This document shows, in pieces, positions 35,233 through 45,374 of a stretch of DNA of 64,000 bases. The notes under the pieces are model-generated. The model did not search any database and was not told the origin of the DNA. It saw only the letters and a list, made by a program, of their open reading frames with translations. The stretch covers positions 236,824 through 300,823 of the forward strand of contig NZ_HG964452.1 in the NCBI RefSeq assembly GCF_000612725.1, given 5' to 3'. The stretch comes from Mycolicibacterium austroafricanum. Its GTDB lineage: Bacteria > Actinomycetota > Actinomycetes > Mycobacteriales > Mycobacteriaceae. The position numbers and the translations under genes were made by a program. The stretch's first letter is position 1. Every line of letters starts with the position of its first letter.

Positions 35233-36171
35233 ATGGCGCGGCTGAGCGAACCCAGCCCCTACGTGGAGTTCGACCGGACCCAATGGCGGGCACTGCGCAT
35301 GTCGACCCCGTTGAAACTGACCGAGGACGAGCTCGTCCGGCTTCGGGGCCTCGGCGAGAAGATCGACCTGCTCGAGGTCGAAGAGGTCTATCTGCCGCTG
35401 GCCCGGTTGATCCATCTGCAAGTGGCGGCCCGGCAGGCGCTGTTCGCGACGACTGCCCAATTCCTCGGCGAACCCCAGCAGAACCCGGACCGTCCGGTCC
35501 CGTTCATCATCGGCGTCGCCGGCAGCGTGGCGGTGGGCAAATCGACCACCGCCCGTGTGCTGCAGGCGCTGCTGGCGCGCTGGGAGCACCACCCCCGGGT
35601 GGATCTGGTCACCACCGACGGTTTCCTGTATTCGAACTCCGAGCTGAGCCGACGAAACCTTATGCACCGCAAGGGTTTCCCGGAAAGCTATGACCGCAGG
35701 GGGCTGATGCGGTTCGTCACGGCGATCAAGTCGGGCGCCGACGCGGCGTGTGCACCGGTGTACTCACATCTGCTCTACGACATCGTCGCCGGCGAAAAGC
35801 AGATCATCGAGCACCCGGACATCCTGATCCTCGAGGGCCTCAACGTGCTGCAGACCGGCCCGGCGCTGATGGTGTCCGACCTGTTCGACTTCTCGGTGTA
35901 CGTCGACGCGCGTATCGAGGACATCGAGAACTGGTACATCTCACGGTTCCTGTCGATGCGCGCGGGCGCGTTCGCCGACCCGGCCTCACACTTCCACCAC
36001 TACTCCACGTTGACCGACGAGCAGGCGGTGTTCGCCGCCCGCGACATCTGGCATTCGATCAACCGGCCCAACCTGATCGAGAACATCCTGCCGACACGGC
36101 CGCGGGCGACGCTGGTGCTGCGCAAGGACTCCGACCACTCCATCAACCGTCTGCGCCTGCGCAAGCTGTAG
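35233..36171 (+). CDS. coaA: pantothenate kinase (type I)
   Basis: A 312-residue type I pantothenate kinase that catalyses the first committed step of coenzyme A synthesis and is feedback-inhibited by CoA. The Walker A motif is [16 protein letters not shown] (about residues 93-108), with [18 protein letters not shown] and [11 protein letters not shown] following; the C-terminal [13 protein letters not shown] and [10 protein letters not shown] are standard. The length equals that recalled for M. tuberculosis CoaA. Confidence 0.97.
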   Translation: MARLSEPSPYVEFDRTQWRALRMSTPLKLTEDELVRLRGLGEKIDLLEVEEVYLPLARLIHLQVAARQALFATTAQFLGEPQQNPDRPVPFIIGVAGSVAVGKSTTARVLQALLARWEHHPRVDLVTTDGFLYSNSELSRRNLMHRKGFPESYDRRGLMRFVTAIKSGADAACAPVYSHLLYDIVAGEKQIIEHPDILILEGLNVLQTGPALMVSDLFDFSVYVDARIEDIENWYISRFLSMRAGAFADPASHFHHYSTLTDEQAVFAARDIWHSINRPNLIENILPTRPRATLVLRKDSDHSINRLRLRKL

Positions 36172-36198
36172 CACCGCCCGCGTGGTTAACCGCGCCGA

Positions 36199-36609
36199 TC
36201 ACTTAGGGATACGACGCACGCCCTGGTACTGCAGTTCGGCCATCACCAGGGTGTAGACGCCGGTCCCGAGCGTGAGAGCGATGCCGACAGTCGTCAGCGG
36301 CCACACACCGATGACCACGACGGCGATGGTGGCGACGGTGAAGAGCGCGTTTCCTAACGCCAGCACCAATCCGGACCCTCGCACTGCCGGGCGCGCGGCG
36401 AGTGCGAGGACGACCGCGCTGAAGACGACGAACGACGCGCCGATCGTGTACTCGACGGACGGTGTCGTACCGGATATTTCGGCCACCTGTGGGGCGAAGA
36501 TCAACAGGCCGATGCCTGTCAATCCGCTCAGAACAGCGTCGGCGCGCATCGCAACGCGCAGCAAGGTGTCGGTCGACTCGTTGAGTCGCGCGGAGATGGT
36601 TGTCGCCAT
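36199..36609 (-). CDS. small four-helix membrane protein, hypothetical (paralog of 36709-37125)
   Basis: A 136-residue protein with four hydrophobic helices (LSGLTGIGLLIFAPQVA, IGASFVVFSAVVLALAA, LVLALGNALFTVATIAVVVIG, TVGIALTLGTGVYTLVMAELQ) and the closing motif LQYQGVRRIPK. It shares pattern and ending (LQYLGVRRTPA) with the upstream neighbour, so the two are tandem paralogs. A purine-rich stretch (GAAAAGAAAAGAAGGG) precedes the ATG. Function is unknown. Confidence 0.75.
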   Translation of the reverse strand: MATTISARLNESTDTLLRVAMRADAVLSGLTGIGLLIFAPQVAEISGTTPSVEYTIGASFVVFSAVVLALAARPAVRGSGLVLALGNALFTVATIAVVVIGVWPLTTVGIALTLGTGVYTLVMAELQYQGVRRIPK

Positions 36610-36708
36610 GGTGGTGGTTCCCTTCTTTTCTTTTCTGGTGCGGATTCGAATATCTGGCCGGTACCGGAGCCGACGCCACGACCTCTTGTGACGGCGGCTC
36701 CGGACCGG

Positions 36709-37125
36709 TCATGCCGGGGTGCGGCGCACCCCGAGGTATTGCAGCCAGGCCAGGCCGACGGTGGAGGCGGTGAAGGCCACGGTCGCGGCCACACCGAACG
36801 TGGTCAGCGGCAGCCATCCCGCCGCGAGGACTACCGCGACGGCCAGGGTGAAACCGACGTTGCCGACGAGAACGGCGACGCCCACGCGGCGGACGTCGCG
36901 CATCCGGGCGGCGCTGTACAGCAGCGCGCCGTAGCCGACGAGCGCGGCGCCGACGATCCATTCGGCGGTCGGGGTGAGGCCGGACATCCGCGCGAGCGGA
37001 TCGGCGGCCATCGCGACGAACAGTCCGACGCCGGCGCACAGCGTGGCGTCGGCGCGTATCGCGAAGCGCAGCAACTGCGGATCCGGACGGGTTGCCTGCC
37101 GGTGCCTGCTGGTGATGGCGGTCAT
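36709..37125 (-). CDS. small four-helix membrane protein, hypothetical (paralog of 36199-36609)
   Basis: A 138-residue membrane protein: a basic N-terminus, the segment LLRFAIRADATLCAGVGLFVAMAADP (compare LLRVAMRADAVLSGLTGIGLLIFAP in its neighbour), three further helices, and the shared ending LQYLGVRRTPA. It is separated from its paralog by about 100 bases on the same strand and was probably formed by tandem duplication. The miniature IS30-derived element lies about 80 bases upstream of its start. Confidence 0.75.
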   Translation of the reverse strand: MTAITSRHRQATRPDPQLLRFAIRADATLCAGVGLFVAMAADPLARMSGLTPTAEWIVGAALVGYGALLYSAARMRDVRRVGVAVLVGNVGFTLAVAVVLAAGWLPLTTFGVAATVAFTASTVGLAWLQYLGVRRTPA

Positions 37126-37205
37126 GTCTGTCAGCGTCGGCGGCGGGCACTGCCAGATCGACGCCGGACACTGCCAAACGCTGCCAACCGCAGGTCAGCG
37201 CCCTG

Positions 37206-37268
37206 CGCCGAAATTGCATTCCAGCAGGCGTCCTCTCGACATTTGTCTGCTGGAATGCAATTTCGGCG
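37206..37268. mobile_element. 63-bp miniature inverted-repeat element with IS30 ends
   Basis: Two perfect 22-base inverted repeats (37206-37227 and 37247-37268), identical to the ends of the IS30 element at 31096-32436, are separated by only 19 bases. CG flanks the CCGAAATT core on both sides, as in the full element. It carries no coding sequence and could be mobilised in trans by the transposase at 31177-32376. It lies between the gene ending at 37279 and the small membrane protein starting at 37125. Confidence 0.9.
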
Positions 37269-37278
37269 GGTCTCGAAG

Positions 37279-38628
37279 CTAGTGGGCGGCGACGAGGTTG
37301 CTGCGCAGATCGGTGGCGATGACGCGCGCGGCCGCGTTCTGCCAGTTGTGCAGTGACCGCTGCGGCACCTCGGTGACCAGCCACTGCCAGGCCTGCCGGG
37401 CCGGCGGGTCCAGGCCGGCGGCGGTGGCGTTCTGCGCGTACGCGCGCACGCCGACGACGTACGGGAAGTACAGCGCGTTGTAGTGGCGCCACTGCTCGGT
37501 GGTGCCGAAGTCGCCGCCGTCGCGCGGTTTGAGGGCGGCGATCCGTTCGGCGAGCAGTGCCCGCAACTCGTTGGCGCGCTCCAGCGGCTGGTCGGGGGCG
37601 CCGCGACGGGACAACCGCTCGTCGATGACCGGCAGCGCGGTCAGCGGGCTGGCGACCAGTTTGGACAGGTCGCCGTAGTGGCCGAGCGCGCGGCGGGTGA
37701 CACGCACGAAGGTGTCCTCGTCCATTCCGTCCAGCGGTCCCGCCGAGCGCAGCGGGAGCGCGGCCTCGGTGCCGCGCAGCGTGGCGCGGTCGGCGCGCAG
37801 GTCCGGGGAGCGGGAGAACGCGACCCGGTCCAGCAGCCCGGCGAGAGGGTCGGCCAGCACGTTGATCGCGATCGCGATGCCCAGGCTGGTGAACAGCAGC
37901 ACCGCCAGCGTCGTGCTCTGGCCGGTCACCGCCAGCCCGATCAACAGCTGCCCGCCGAACAGCACGGCGACGACCGTGGTGCCGACGAACGACCGCAGCA
38001 TGTCCTTGCGCAGCGCGTGGCCTTCGTCGAACGCGTCGCCGATGGCGACGGCGACGCCGAGCAGCGCGACGTCGAATCCGGTGGACGCCAGCGCCAGCCA
38101 GCTGGGCACCAGTCCGAGCGGAATCACCAGGATCGCGTTGCCCAGCGCGAAGAACAGGGTCGCGACGATGACGAAGCCGATGACCTGTCCCGGCTGCGAG
38201 CGGCGGACGACGGCGTGGATCATCGCGCCGACCGAAGGCAGCGACACCGCCGCGAACATCACCCAGTGCCCCAGGCGCAGCGGGCCGTCGACATCGCCCA
38301 CCATCGTCGCGCCCAGGAACGCGACCGCTGCGACGCCCGCGACGAGCCCCACCTCACCGGCACGGCTGCGCCAGGTGTCACGCGGCCGGGACAGCTCCAG
38401 CAGCACGGCGAACCAGGCGATGCCCGGCACGGCGACGAGATAGATCTCGACCCGGCTCAAGGTCGCGGAGGCGCTGACCACGCGGACGGCATCCAGCGCC
38501 ACCACGAGCGCGAAGCTGGTCAGCCCGGTCGCGGCCAGCACCAGCACGGCTTTGCGCGGATCCCGCGCCAACAGGTACAGCCCCAGCCACCAGCTCAGTG
38601 CGAAGACCAACGCTGACAGGGCGAGCAT
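37279..38628 (-). CDS. multi-pass membrane protein, hypothetical
   Basis: A 449-residue protein with about eight hydrophobic helices in the first 270 residues (LSALVFALSWWLGLYLLA, AVLVLAATGLTSFALVVAL, VFLG-rich segments, IGFVIVATLFFALGNAILVIPLGLV, LLFTSLGIAIAINVLADPL) and a soluble C-terminal part rich in Arg, Ala and Leu. No known catalytic motif was found. The ATG at 38628 lies 2 bases after the prenyl synthase stop, so the two genes are co-transcribed; a role in prenyl or cell-envelope metabolism is possible but unproven. Confidence 0.75.
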   Translation of the reverse strand: MLALSALVFALSWWLGLYLLARDPRKAVLVLAATGLTSFALVVALDAVRVVSASATLSRVEIYLVAVPGIAWFAVLLELSRPRDTWRSRAGEVGLVAGVAAVAFLGATMVGDVDGPLRLGHWVMFAAVSLPSVGAMIHAVVRRSQPGQVIGFVIVATLFFALGNAILVIPLGLVPSWLALASTGFDVALLGVAVAIGDAFDEGHALRKDMLRSFVGTTVVAVLFGGQLLIGLAVTGQSTTLAVLLFTSLGIAIAINVLADPLAGLLDRVAFSRSPDLRADRATLRGTEAALPLRSAGPLDGMDEDTFVRVTRRALGHYGDLSKLVASPLTALPVIDERLSRRGAPDQPLERANELRALLAERIAALKPRDGGDFGTTEQWRHYNALYFPYVVGVRAYAQNATAAGLDPPARQAWQWLVTEVPQRSLHNWQNAAARVIATDLRSNLVAAH

Positions 38629-38630
38629 GG

Positions 38631-39428
38631 CTAGCGTCCGTAACGGCGGTGCCGTGCGCTGTAGTCGCGCAGCGCGCGCAGGAAGTCCACCCGGCGGAAT
38701 TCCGGCCAGTAGGCCTCGGTGAACCACATCTCCGAGTAGGCGCTCTGCCACAGCAGGAATCCGGATAGTCGCTGCTCTCCCGAGGTGCGGATCACCAGGT
38801 CGGGATCGGGCTGTCCGGAGGTGTACAGGTTCTCCGAGATCGCCTCGGCGGTGACGGATTCGATCAACTGCTCGCCGGTGAGCCCGTTGGCCAGTTCCTT
38901 GCTCAGCAGCGCCCGCACCGCGTCGACGATCTCCTGGCGGCCGCCGTACCCGACGGCGACGTTGACGTGAAATGTGCCCCCGTTGCCGTCGGTGGAGGAC
39001 ACCGCATCGCGCAGCCGGCGTGCCGACTCCTCCCCGATGAGTTCGAGATCACCGACGGTGCGCACGCTCCACTGGTTGGCCGGTGCGCAGATCTCCTCGA
39101 CGACCTCGGTGATGATCTCGATCAACGCCGACAACTCTTCGGTGTCGCGCTGCAGGTTCTCGGTCGACAACAGATACACCGTGGCCATTTCGATGCCGGC
39201 TTCCTGGCACCAGCGCAGCATCTCGGCGATCTTGCGGGCACCCGCACGGTATCCGTAGCTGACGTCGTCGTGACCTGACTCACGTGCCCAGCGCCGGTTA
39301 CCGTCGCACAGAACGGCTATATGCCGGGGCAATTCAGACCGCGACGCCGTGAGCCCCTGACGCAGACGCAACTCGTAGAGCCGATACATCGGTTCCTTGA
39401 GGCGTCGCGGAATGAGGTCCACGATCAT
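38631..39428 (-). CDS. Z-isoprenyl diphosphate synthase (Rv1086 type)
   Basis: A 265-residue cis-prenyltransferase. The substrate motif IAVLCDGNRRWAR (catalytic Asp), GYRAGARKIAEMLRWC, VYLLSTENLQRD and the C-terminal DLVIRTSGEQRLSGFLLWQSAYSEM are all present. By position it corresponds to M. tuberculosis Rv1086, which makes Z,E-farnesyl diphosphate, the precursor of decaprenyl phosphate; the long-chain enzyme is encoded elsewhere. The next gene starts 2 bases after its stop, and the hemolysin III gene is divergent. Confidence 0.93.
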   Translation of the reverse strand: MIVDLIPRRLKEPMYRLYELRLRQGLTASRSELPRHIAVLCDGNRRWARESGHDDVSYGYRAGARKIAEMLRWCQEAGIEMATVYLLSTENLQRDTEELSALIEIITEVVEEICAPANQWSVRTVGDLELIGEESARRLRDAVSSTDGNGGTFHVNVAVGYGGRQEIVDAVRALLSKELANGLTGEQLIESVTAEAISENLYTSGQPDPDLVIRTSGEQRLSGFLLWQSAYSEMWFTEAYWPEFRRVDFLRALRDYSARHRRYGR

Positions 39429-39478
39429 CCAGACTACTGTGACCCGAGGAAGCCTTTAGGCCACTCAGCGGAGGTGAA

Positions 39479-40210
39479 ATGCCGACAACGCTCGAACCGT
39501 GGTACACGGCCGACTCACCGGGGGAACCGGAGGACCTTCCCGAAGCAGTCGCCGAAGGCGTCGCCCAATTCCTGGGCAAGCCGCGGCTGCGGGGCTGGAT
39601 CCACGTGTACTCGGCGGTCATCGCGGTCATCTGCGGCGTCACCCTGGTCGCGGTGTCGTGGTCGTTGGAGTCGACACGCGCGGGCATCGCGACGCTGATC
39701 TACACGCTCACGATTGTGGCGATGTTCACCGTCAGCGGGGTCTACCACCGGGTCAACTGGACATCGGTCACCGCACGCAAATGGATGAAGCGCGCGGACC
39801 ATTCCATGATCTTCCTGTTCATCGCGGGCAGCTACACGCCGTTCGCGTTGCTGGCACTGCCGGAGCGGGACGGCATGGTGCTGTTGTGGATCGTGTGGGC
39901 AGGCGCGCTGGCGGGTGTGGCGCTGAAGATGCTGTGGCCGTCGTCGCCGCGCTGGCTCGGGGTACCGCTCTACATCCTGTTGGGCTGGGTCGCGGTGTGG
40001 TTCATCGGCCCGATCGCCCACGGCGCGGGAGTGGCCGCGGTGGTGCTTCTGATCGTCGGCGGTGCGCTCTACAGCATCGGCGGCGTGCTGTATGCGCTCA
40101 AGTGGCCGAACCCGTGGCCGACGACGTTCGGGCATCACGAGTTCTTCCACGCCTGCACCGCGGTCGCGGCGATCTGCCACTACATCGCGATGTGGTTCGC
40201 CGTCTTCTGA
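39479..40210 (+). CDS. hemolysin III family membrane protein (PAQR-like)
   Basis: A 243-residue seven-helix protein of the hemolysin III/PAQR family, matching Rv1085c by position. Key motifs are SGVYHRVNW near the second helix, [25 protein letters not shown], and the C-terminal [21 protein letters not shown]; the conserved His and Asp residues form the metal site. Hemolysin activity is not established in mycobacteria. GGAGGT lies 6 bases before the ATG. Confidence 0.93.
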   Translation: MPTTLEPWYTADSPGEPEDLPEAVAEGVAQFLGKPRLRGWIHVYSAVIAVICGVTLVAVSWSLESTRAGIATLIYTLTIVAMFTVSGVYHRVNWTSVTARKWMKRADHSMIFLFIAGSYTPFALLALPERDGMVLLWIVWAGALAGVALKMLWPSSPRWLGVPLYILLGWVAVWFIGPIAHGAGVAAVVLLIVGGALYSIGGVLYALKWPNPWPTTFGHHEFFHACTAVAAICHYIAMWFAVF

Positions 40211-40263
40211 GCACCCCTCGGCGCCACACCCCCTCGCGCCCCCGCCCCTCGGCGCGCGCCCCG

Positions 40264-40423
40264 GCGCGAGCGTGCGTGTCTGCGGGCGACACACCGCCAA
40301 ATCACGCGATTGTGCGCACGCTCGCGACCCAGGCGACAGACAGCCCGCCGGCGCCTACGGCACGAGCGTGCGCAAACTCCGTCCACTGCACGGTGTGTCG
40401 GCCACAGACACGCACGGTCGCGC
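40264..40423. repeat. large inverted repeat with nested stem
   Basis: The arms 40264-40296 and 40391-40423 (33 bases each) are reverse complements with 3 mismatches. Inside, TGCGCACGCTCG (40313-40324) and CGAGCGTGCGCA (40363-40374) form a perfect inner stem, so the 160-base stretch can fold into one long hairpin. It lies between convergent genes (hemolysin III and the NTF2-like gene) and carries no gene. It may be a REP-like repeat family or a terminator region. Confidence 0.7.
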
Positions 40424-40518
40424 AGGCTACGCGCGCACGCTCGCCCAAGCTACGCGCGCACGGTCGCGCAGGCTACGCGCGAACGCTCGCGCAAGCTACG
40501 CGCGAACGCTCGCGCAGA
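40411..40518. repeat. 23-bp tandem repeat, four full copies plus a partial one
   Basis: Units start at 40427, 40450, 40473 and 40496, with the pattern CTACGCGCGxACG then xTCGCGCAxG, differing at one to three positions; 40411-40426 is a partial unit. There is no spacer between units, so it is a minisatellite rather than a CRISPR array. It abuts the 3' end of the NTF2-like gene and overlaps the right arm of the large inverted repeat. Copy number could vary among strains. Confidence 0.85.
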
Positions 40519-40529
40519 AAGCGACTTGC

Positions 40530-40901
40530 TTAGGACAGCTGGGTGATGTTCTGCGGGCCCCAGTACGCCTTCATCGACGTGATCTGGCCTTCGCCGTTGA
40601 ACGTCATCACCTCGATGGGCTCGATGCGCATCGCGCCGCCCACGGTGATCGCGAAGAGAAACGCCGCCTCGTGTCCGCCGGCGCGGAACGAGAGCAGCTC
40701 GGTCTTGATCTCGCCGCCCTGGATGGCCTTGTAGAACCCGGCGATGGCCTGCCGACCGATGTGCACTTCGCCGCCGCCCACCGGATCTTCGAGGGTGGCA
40801 TCCTCGGCGTAGAGCGCGGCGACGTCGTCGGCGCTGCCGCTGACCACCGTGTCGAGGTACCGCTGGACGAAACCCTGCAAGACATCCGGCTCGAAACTCA
40901 T
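40530..40901 (-). CDS. NTF2-like protein, ketosteroid isomerase type
   Basis: A 123-residue protein closely patterned on bacterial delta5-3-ketosteroid isomerase. Tyr in QRYLDTVVSG (about residue 15) and Asp in ATLEDPVGG (about 39) match the catalytic Tyr and Asp, and IEVMTFNGEGQITSMKAYWGP matches the C-terminal strand-turn-strand. The position of the second catalytic Asp (Asp103 in the Pseudomonas putida enzyme) appears to be Glu here, so isomerase activity is uncertain. The ATG at 40901 gives the right length. Confidence 0.82.
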   Translation of the reverse strand: MSFEPDVLQGFVQRYLDTVVSGSADDVAALYAEDATLEDPVGGGEVHIGRQAIAGFYKAIQGGEIKTELLSFRAGGHEAAFLFAITVGGAMRIEPIEVMTFNGEGQITSMKAYWGPQNITQLS

Positions 40902-40911
40902 GTGCGGCACG

Positions 40912-42901
<1,990 letters not shown>

Positions 42902-42915
<14 letters not shown>

Positions 42916-43198
42916 GTTCCGTCCCGTCGGTCCGGTTGTCGTTGGTCGGATCCGGCTCGGCGGCGACGGAACCACCGTCGGCCGGCGCAGCGGCTGCAGT
43001 CTCGTCCTCGTCGAACGACTTCGGCAGCCGGCGCAGGTGCTTGTTCATCGACCACACCAGACCGAAGACGGCGATCAGCAGCAGCACCACGATGATCAGA
43101 CCGAACGGGCTGGCCTTCCCGAAGTCGGGCCCGGTCTGCCGTGGGCTGTCCTGGGCCAGGGTCATCAGGTCCAGACCCAGCATCACCGCATCACTCAC
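42902..43198 (-). CDS. small single-pass membrane protein (Rv1083 type)
   Basis: A 98-residue protein with one helix ([20 protein letters not shown], about residues 31-50) and an acidic, Ala/Pro-rich tail ([14 protein letters not shown]). The GTG at 43198 overlaps the mca stop by 3 bases, and its own end overlaps the start of the DUF255 gene, so mca, this gene and the DUF255 gene form one operon as in the recalled Rv1082-Rv1084 order. Function is unknown. Confidence 0.85.
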
Positions 43199-44067
43199 TC
43201 GTATCCCTCGATTCCGGCGAACAGGTGGGTCTCGGGCAGCGTTACCGGAACCCTGGACCGGGCCAACTCGAACTCTTCGGTCGGCCACAACCGCTGCTGC
43301 CACTCCATCGGCGTGGAGAAGAAAAAGCTGTTCGGGTCGATCTGCGTGGCGTGCGCCAACAGGGCCTCGTCACGCTGGGCGAAGTACTTGGCGCACTCGA
43401 TCCGGGTGGTCACCCGCTTGGCGAGCAGATCCTCGTCCGGATCCCACTTCTCCAGCCAGGTGGCGAACGGACCTTCCTTGCCGTGCTTGGCGAACTCGTC
43501 CTGCAGCACCTGCATCCGCTGCCGCAGGAAGCCGTGGTTGTAGTACAGCTTCAGCGGCGTCCACGGATCGCCGGCCTCGGGGAACAGTCGGTGATCGGCG
43601 GCGGCCTCGTACGCGGCGACGGACACCTGGTGGCACTTGATGTGGTCGGGGTGCGGGTAGCCGCCGTTCTCGTCGTAGGTGGTGATGACGTGCGGCTTGA
43701 AGTCACGGATCACCCGGACCAGAGCGTGGGTGGGGACCTCGAGCGGCTCCAGCGCGAAGCAGCCCTCGGGCAGCGGGGGCGGCGGGTCGCCCTCGGGCAG
43801 CCCCGAGTCGACGAAGCCCAGCCAGTGATGCTCGACACCGAGGATCTCCGCGGCCCTGGCCATCTCGTCGCGGCGGATCTCGGCCATCCGGCCGTGCACC
43901 TCGGGCAGATCCATCGCCGGGTTCAGGATGTCTCCGCGTTCCCCGCCGGTCAACGTCACGACCATGACGCGAACGCCCTCGTCGACGTAACGCGCCATCG
44001 TCGCGGCACCCTTGCTGGACTCGTCGTCCGGGTGCGCGTGGACGGCCATCAACCGAAGTTCGCTCAA
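43195..44067 (-). CDS. mca: mycothiol S-conjugate amidase
   Basis: A 290-residue zinc amidase that cleaves mycothiol-toxin conjugates to release mercapturic acids. Zinc ligands are in [10 protein letters not shown] (His13, Asp16 by family numbering) and [25 protein letters not shown] and [10 protein letters not shown] complete the GlcNAc-PI-type deacetylase fold. The TTG at 44067 gives [13 protein letters not shown], matching the recalled start of the M. tuberculosis protein (Rv1082); an ATG six codons later is the alternative. AAGGACCAGG lies just upstream. Confidence 0.96.
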   Translation of the reverse strand: MSELRLMAVHAHPDDESSKGAATMARYVDEGVRVMVVTLTGGERGDILNPAMDLPEVHGRMAEIRRDEMARAAEILGVEHHWLGFVDSGLPEGDPPPPLPEGCFALEPLEVPTHALVRVIRDFKPHVITTYDENGGYPHPDHIKCHQVSVAAYEAAADHRLFPEAGDPWTPLKLYYNHGFLRQRMQVLQDEFAKHGKEGPFATWLEKWDPDEDLLAKRVTTRIECAKYFAQRDEALLAHATQIDPNSFFFSTPMEWQQRLWPTEEFELARSRVPVTLPETHLFAGIEGYE

Positions 44068-44172
44068 CCTGGTCCTTCTCAGCTGGTCACCTGCTTGCCC
44101 ACTCACGCACAAGTTCAACCACGCGAGTGGCCTTATAGTTCCAGGTCTAGTAGACCCATCCGAACGACGGGC

Positions 44173-44607
44173 ATGCAAAACGAGATGATCGAACGACCCA
44201 CCGCACGCTACGGGCGGCAGCGGCTCAGCCGGCGCACGCGCCGCTGGATCGCCATCGGGTTGACGGCATTGGTGGTGGTGACAGGTGTTGCGCTGGCCAC
44301 CATCGCCTTCTCCCGCTTCGGTTCCAGCGAGGTCAAGGGCGAGCTGGGCGGCTACGAAGTCGTCGATCCCCAAACCGTCGAGGTGACGATCAGCGTCACC
44401 CGCGACGATCCGTCGCGACCGGTGGTGTGCATCGTGCGGGCCCGCTCGTACGACGGCGACGAGACGGGCAGGCGCGAGGTGCTGGTTCCGCCGTCGACGG
44501 ACGCTACGGTGCAGGTCACCACCACCGTCACGTCGAGCAGACCAGCGGTGATCGGCGACGTCTACGGGTGTGGAACGGACGTACCCGGGTATCTGGTCGG
44601 AGGCTGA
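44173..44607 (+). CDS. DUF4307 membrane protein (Rv1081c type)
   Basis: A 144-residue protein with a basic cytoplasmic N-terminus ([14 protein letters not shown]), one helix ([21 protein letters not shown], about residues 27-47) and an external beta-rich DUF4307 domain with [24 protein letters not shown] and a Cys near the C-terminus ([15 protein letters not shown]). The length matches that recalled for Rv1081c. The ATG at 44173 is used; one at 44185 is possible. It is divergent from mca; TATAGT at 44134-44139 may be its -10. Confidence 0.85.
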   Translation: MQNEMIERPTARYGRQRLSRRTRRWIAIGLTALVVVTGVALATIAFSRFGSSEVKGELGGYEVVDPQTVEVTISVTRDDPSRPVVCIVRARSYDGDETGRREVLVPPSTDATVQVTTTVTSSRPAVIGDVYGCGTDVPGYLVGG

Positions 44608-44669
44608 AGGAAGGCCACGCGACGAACTCCGGCCTGCGAAATCGTGAAATCCGGGTGGCCCGGCGGTGC

Positions 44670-44675
44670 TATGCT
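44670..44675 (+). promoter_or_regulatory. extended -10 promoter of greA
   Basis: TATGCT preceded by TG one base upstream (TGCTATGCT, 44667-44675) is an extended -10 element. The predicted transcription start is near 44682, the first base of the leader hairpin arm, giving a leader of about 155 bases before greA. Confidence 0.5.
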
Positions 44676-44681
44676 GGCCTG

Positions 44682-44835
44682 ATACACGGTTCCTGCTGGG
44701 GCCGTGTATTGCTGCATTTTGGAGCGCAGAAGCGACGCTCGCGGTGGCGGCAATACACGCAGGCAGTTCCCGGCGCCGTGCCCAGAGCATCTTCACACGC
44801 GACAAGCGCGGAAGTAACAACGACAGGAGCGCGAC
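44682..44835 (+). ncRNA. structured greA leader with two mutually exclusive stems
   Basis: Arm 1 ATACACGG (44682-44689) pairs with arm 2 CCGTGTAT (44702-44709), giving an 8-bp hairpin. Arm 2 extended (CGTGTATTGCTGC, 44703-44715) can instead pair with arm 3 GCGGCAATACACG (44747-44759) over 13 positions with one G-U wobble; this longer stem encloses a smaller GAGCG/CGCTC hairpin. Only one of the two can form at a time, the usual layout of an attenuator or riboswitch. The remaining 75 bases contain the greA ribosome binding site (ACAGGAG). No known Rfam family was recognised. Confidence 0.55.
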
Positions 44836-45330
44836 ATGACCGACACACAGGTCACCTGGCTGACCGAAGAGTCCTATGACCGGCTGAAGGCCGAGCTCGA
44901 CCAGCTGATCGCCAACCGCCCCGTCATCGCCGCCGAGATCAACGACCGCCGCGAGGAAGGCGACCTGCGCGAGAACGGCGGGTACCACGCCGCTCGCGAG
45001 CAGCAGGGCCAGGAAGAGGCCCGGATCCGCCAGCTGCAGGAGCTGCTGAACAACGCCAAGGTCGGCGAGGCGCCCAAGCAGTCCGGCATCGCGCTGCCCG
45101 GTTCGGTGGTCAAGGTCTACTACGACGACGACGAGAAGGACACCGAGACCTTCCTGATCGGCACCCGCGAGCAGGGTGTCAGCGACGGCAAGCTCGAGGT
45201 GTACTCCCCCAACTCACCGTTGGGCGGCGCGCTGATCGACGCCAAGGTCGGCGAATCCCGGTCCTACACCGTGCCCAGCGGCAACACCGTCAAGGTGACG
45301 CTGGTCAGCGCCGAGCCGTACCACGGCTGA
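44836..45330 (+). CDS. greA: transcription elongation factor GreA
   Basis: A 164-residue RNA polymerase secondary-channel factor that stimulates cleavage of backtracked RNA. The N-terminal coiled coil carries the acidic tip [18 protein letters not shown] (Asp and Glu at the loop), and the C-terminal FKBP-like domain ends [32 protein letters not shown] precedes the ATG. The gene has a long structured leader (44682-44835), unusual in a region where many neighbours look leaderless. Confidence 0.97.
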   Translation: MTDTQVTWLTEESYDRLKAELDQLIANRPVIAAEINDRREEGDLRENGGYHAAREQQGQEEARIRQLQELLNNAKVGEAPKQSGIALPGSVVKVYYDDDEKDTETFLIGTREQGVSDGKLEVYSPNSPLGGALIDAKVGESRSYTVPSGNTVKVTLVSAEPYHG

Positions 45331-45361
45331 TTCCGCGGGCGGCGGTCCCGCGCAGCCGCGT

Positions 45362-45367
45362 TAGTCT
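45362..45367 (+). promoter_or_regulatory. -10 box TAGTCT of the GPP34 gene
   Basis: TAGTCT (TANNNT) ends 7 bases before the ATG at 45375, the spacing of a leaderless transcript. Confidence 0.45.
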
Positions 45368-45374
45368 CCAGCAC

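Noticed and set aside
40411..40518. CRISPR-like array
   Set aside because: The 23-bp units are directly adjacent without spacers and no cas genes are in the window; it is a tandem repeat.
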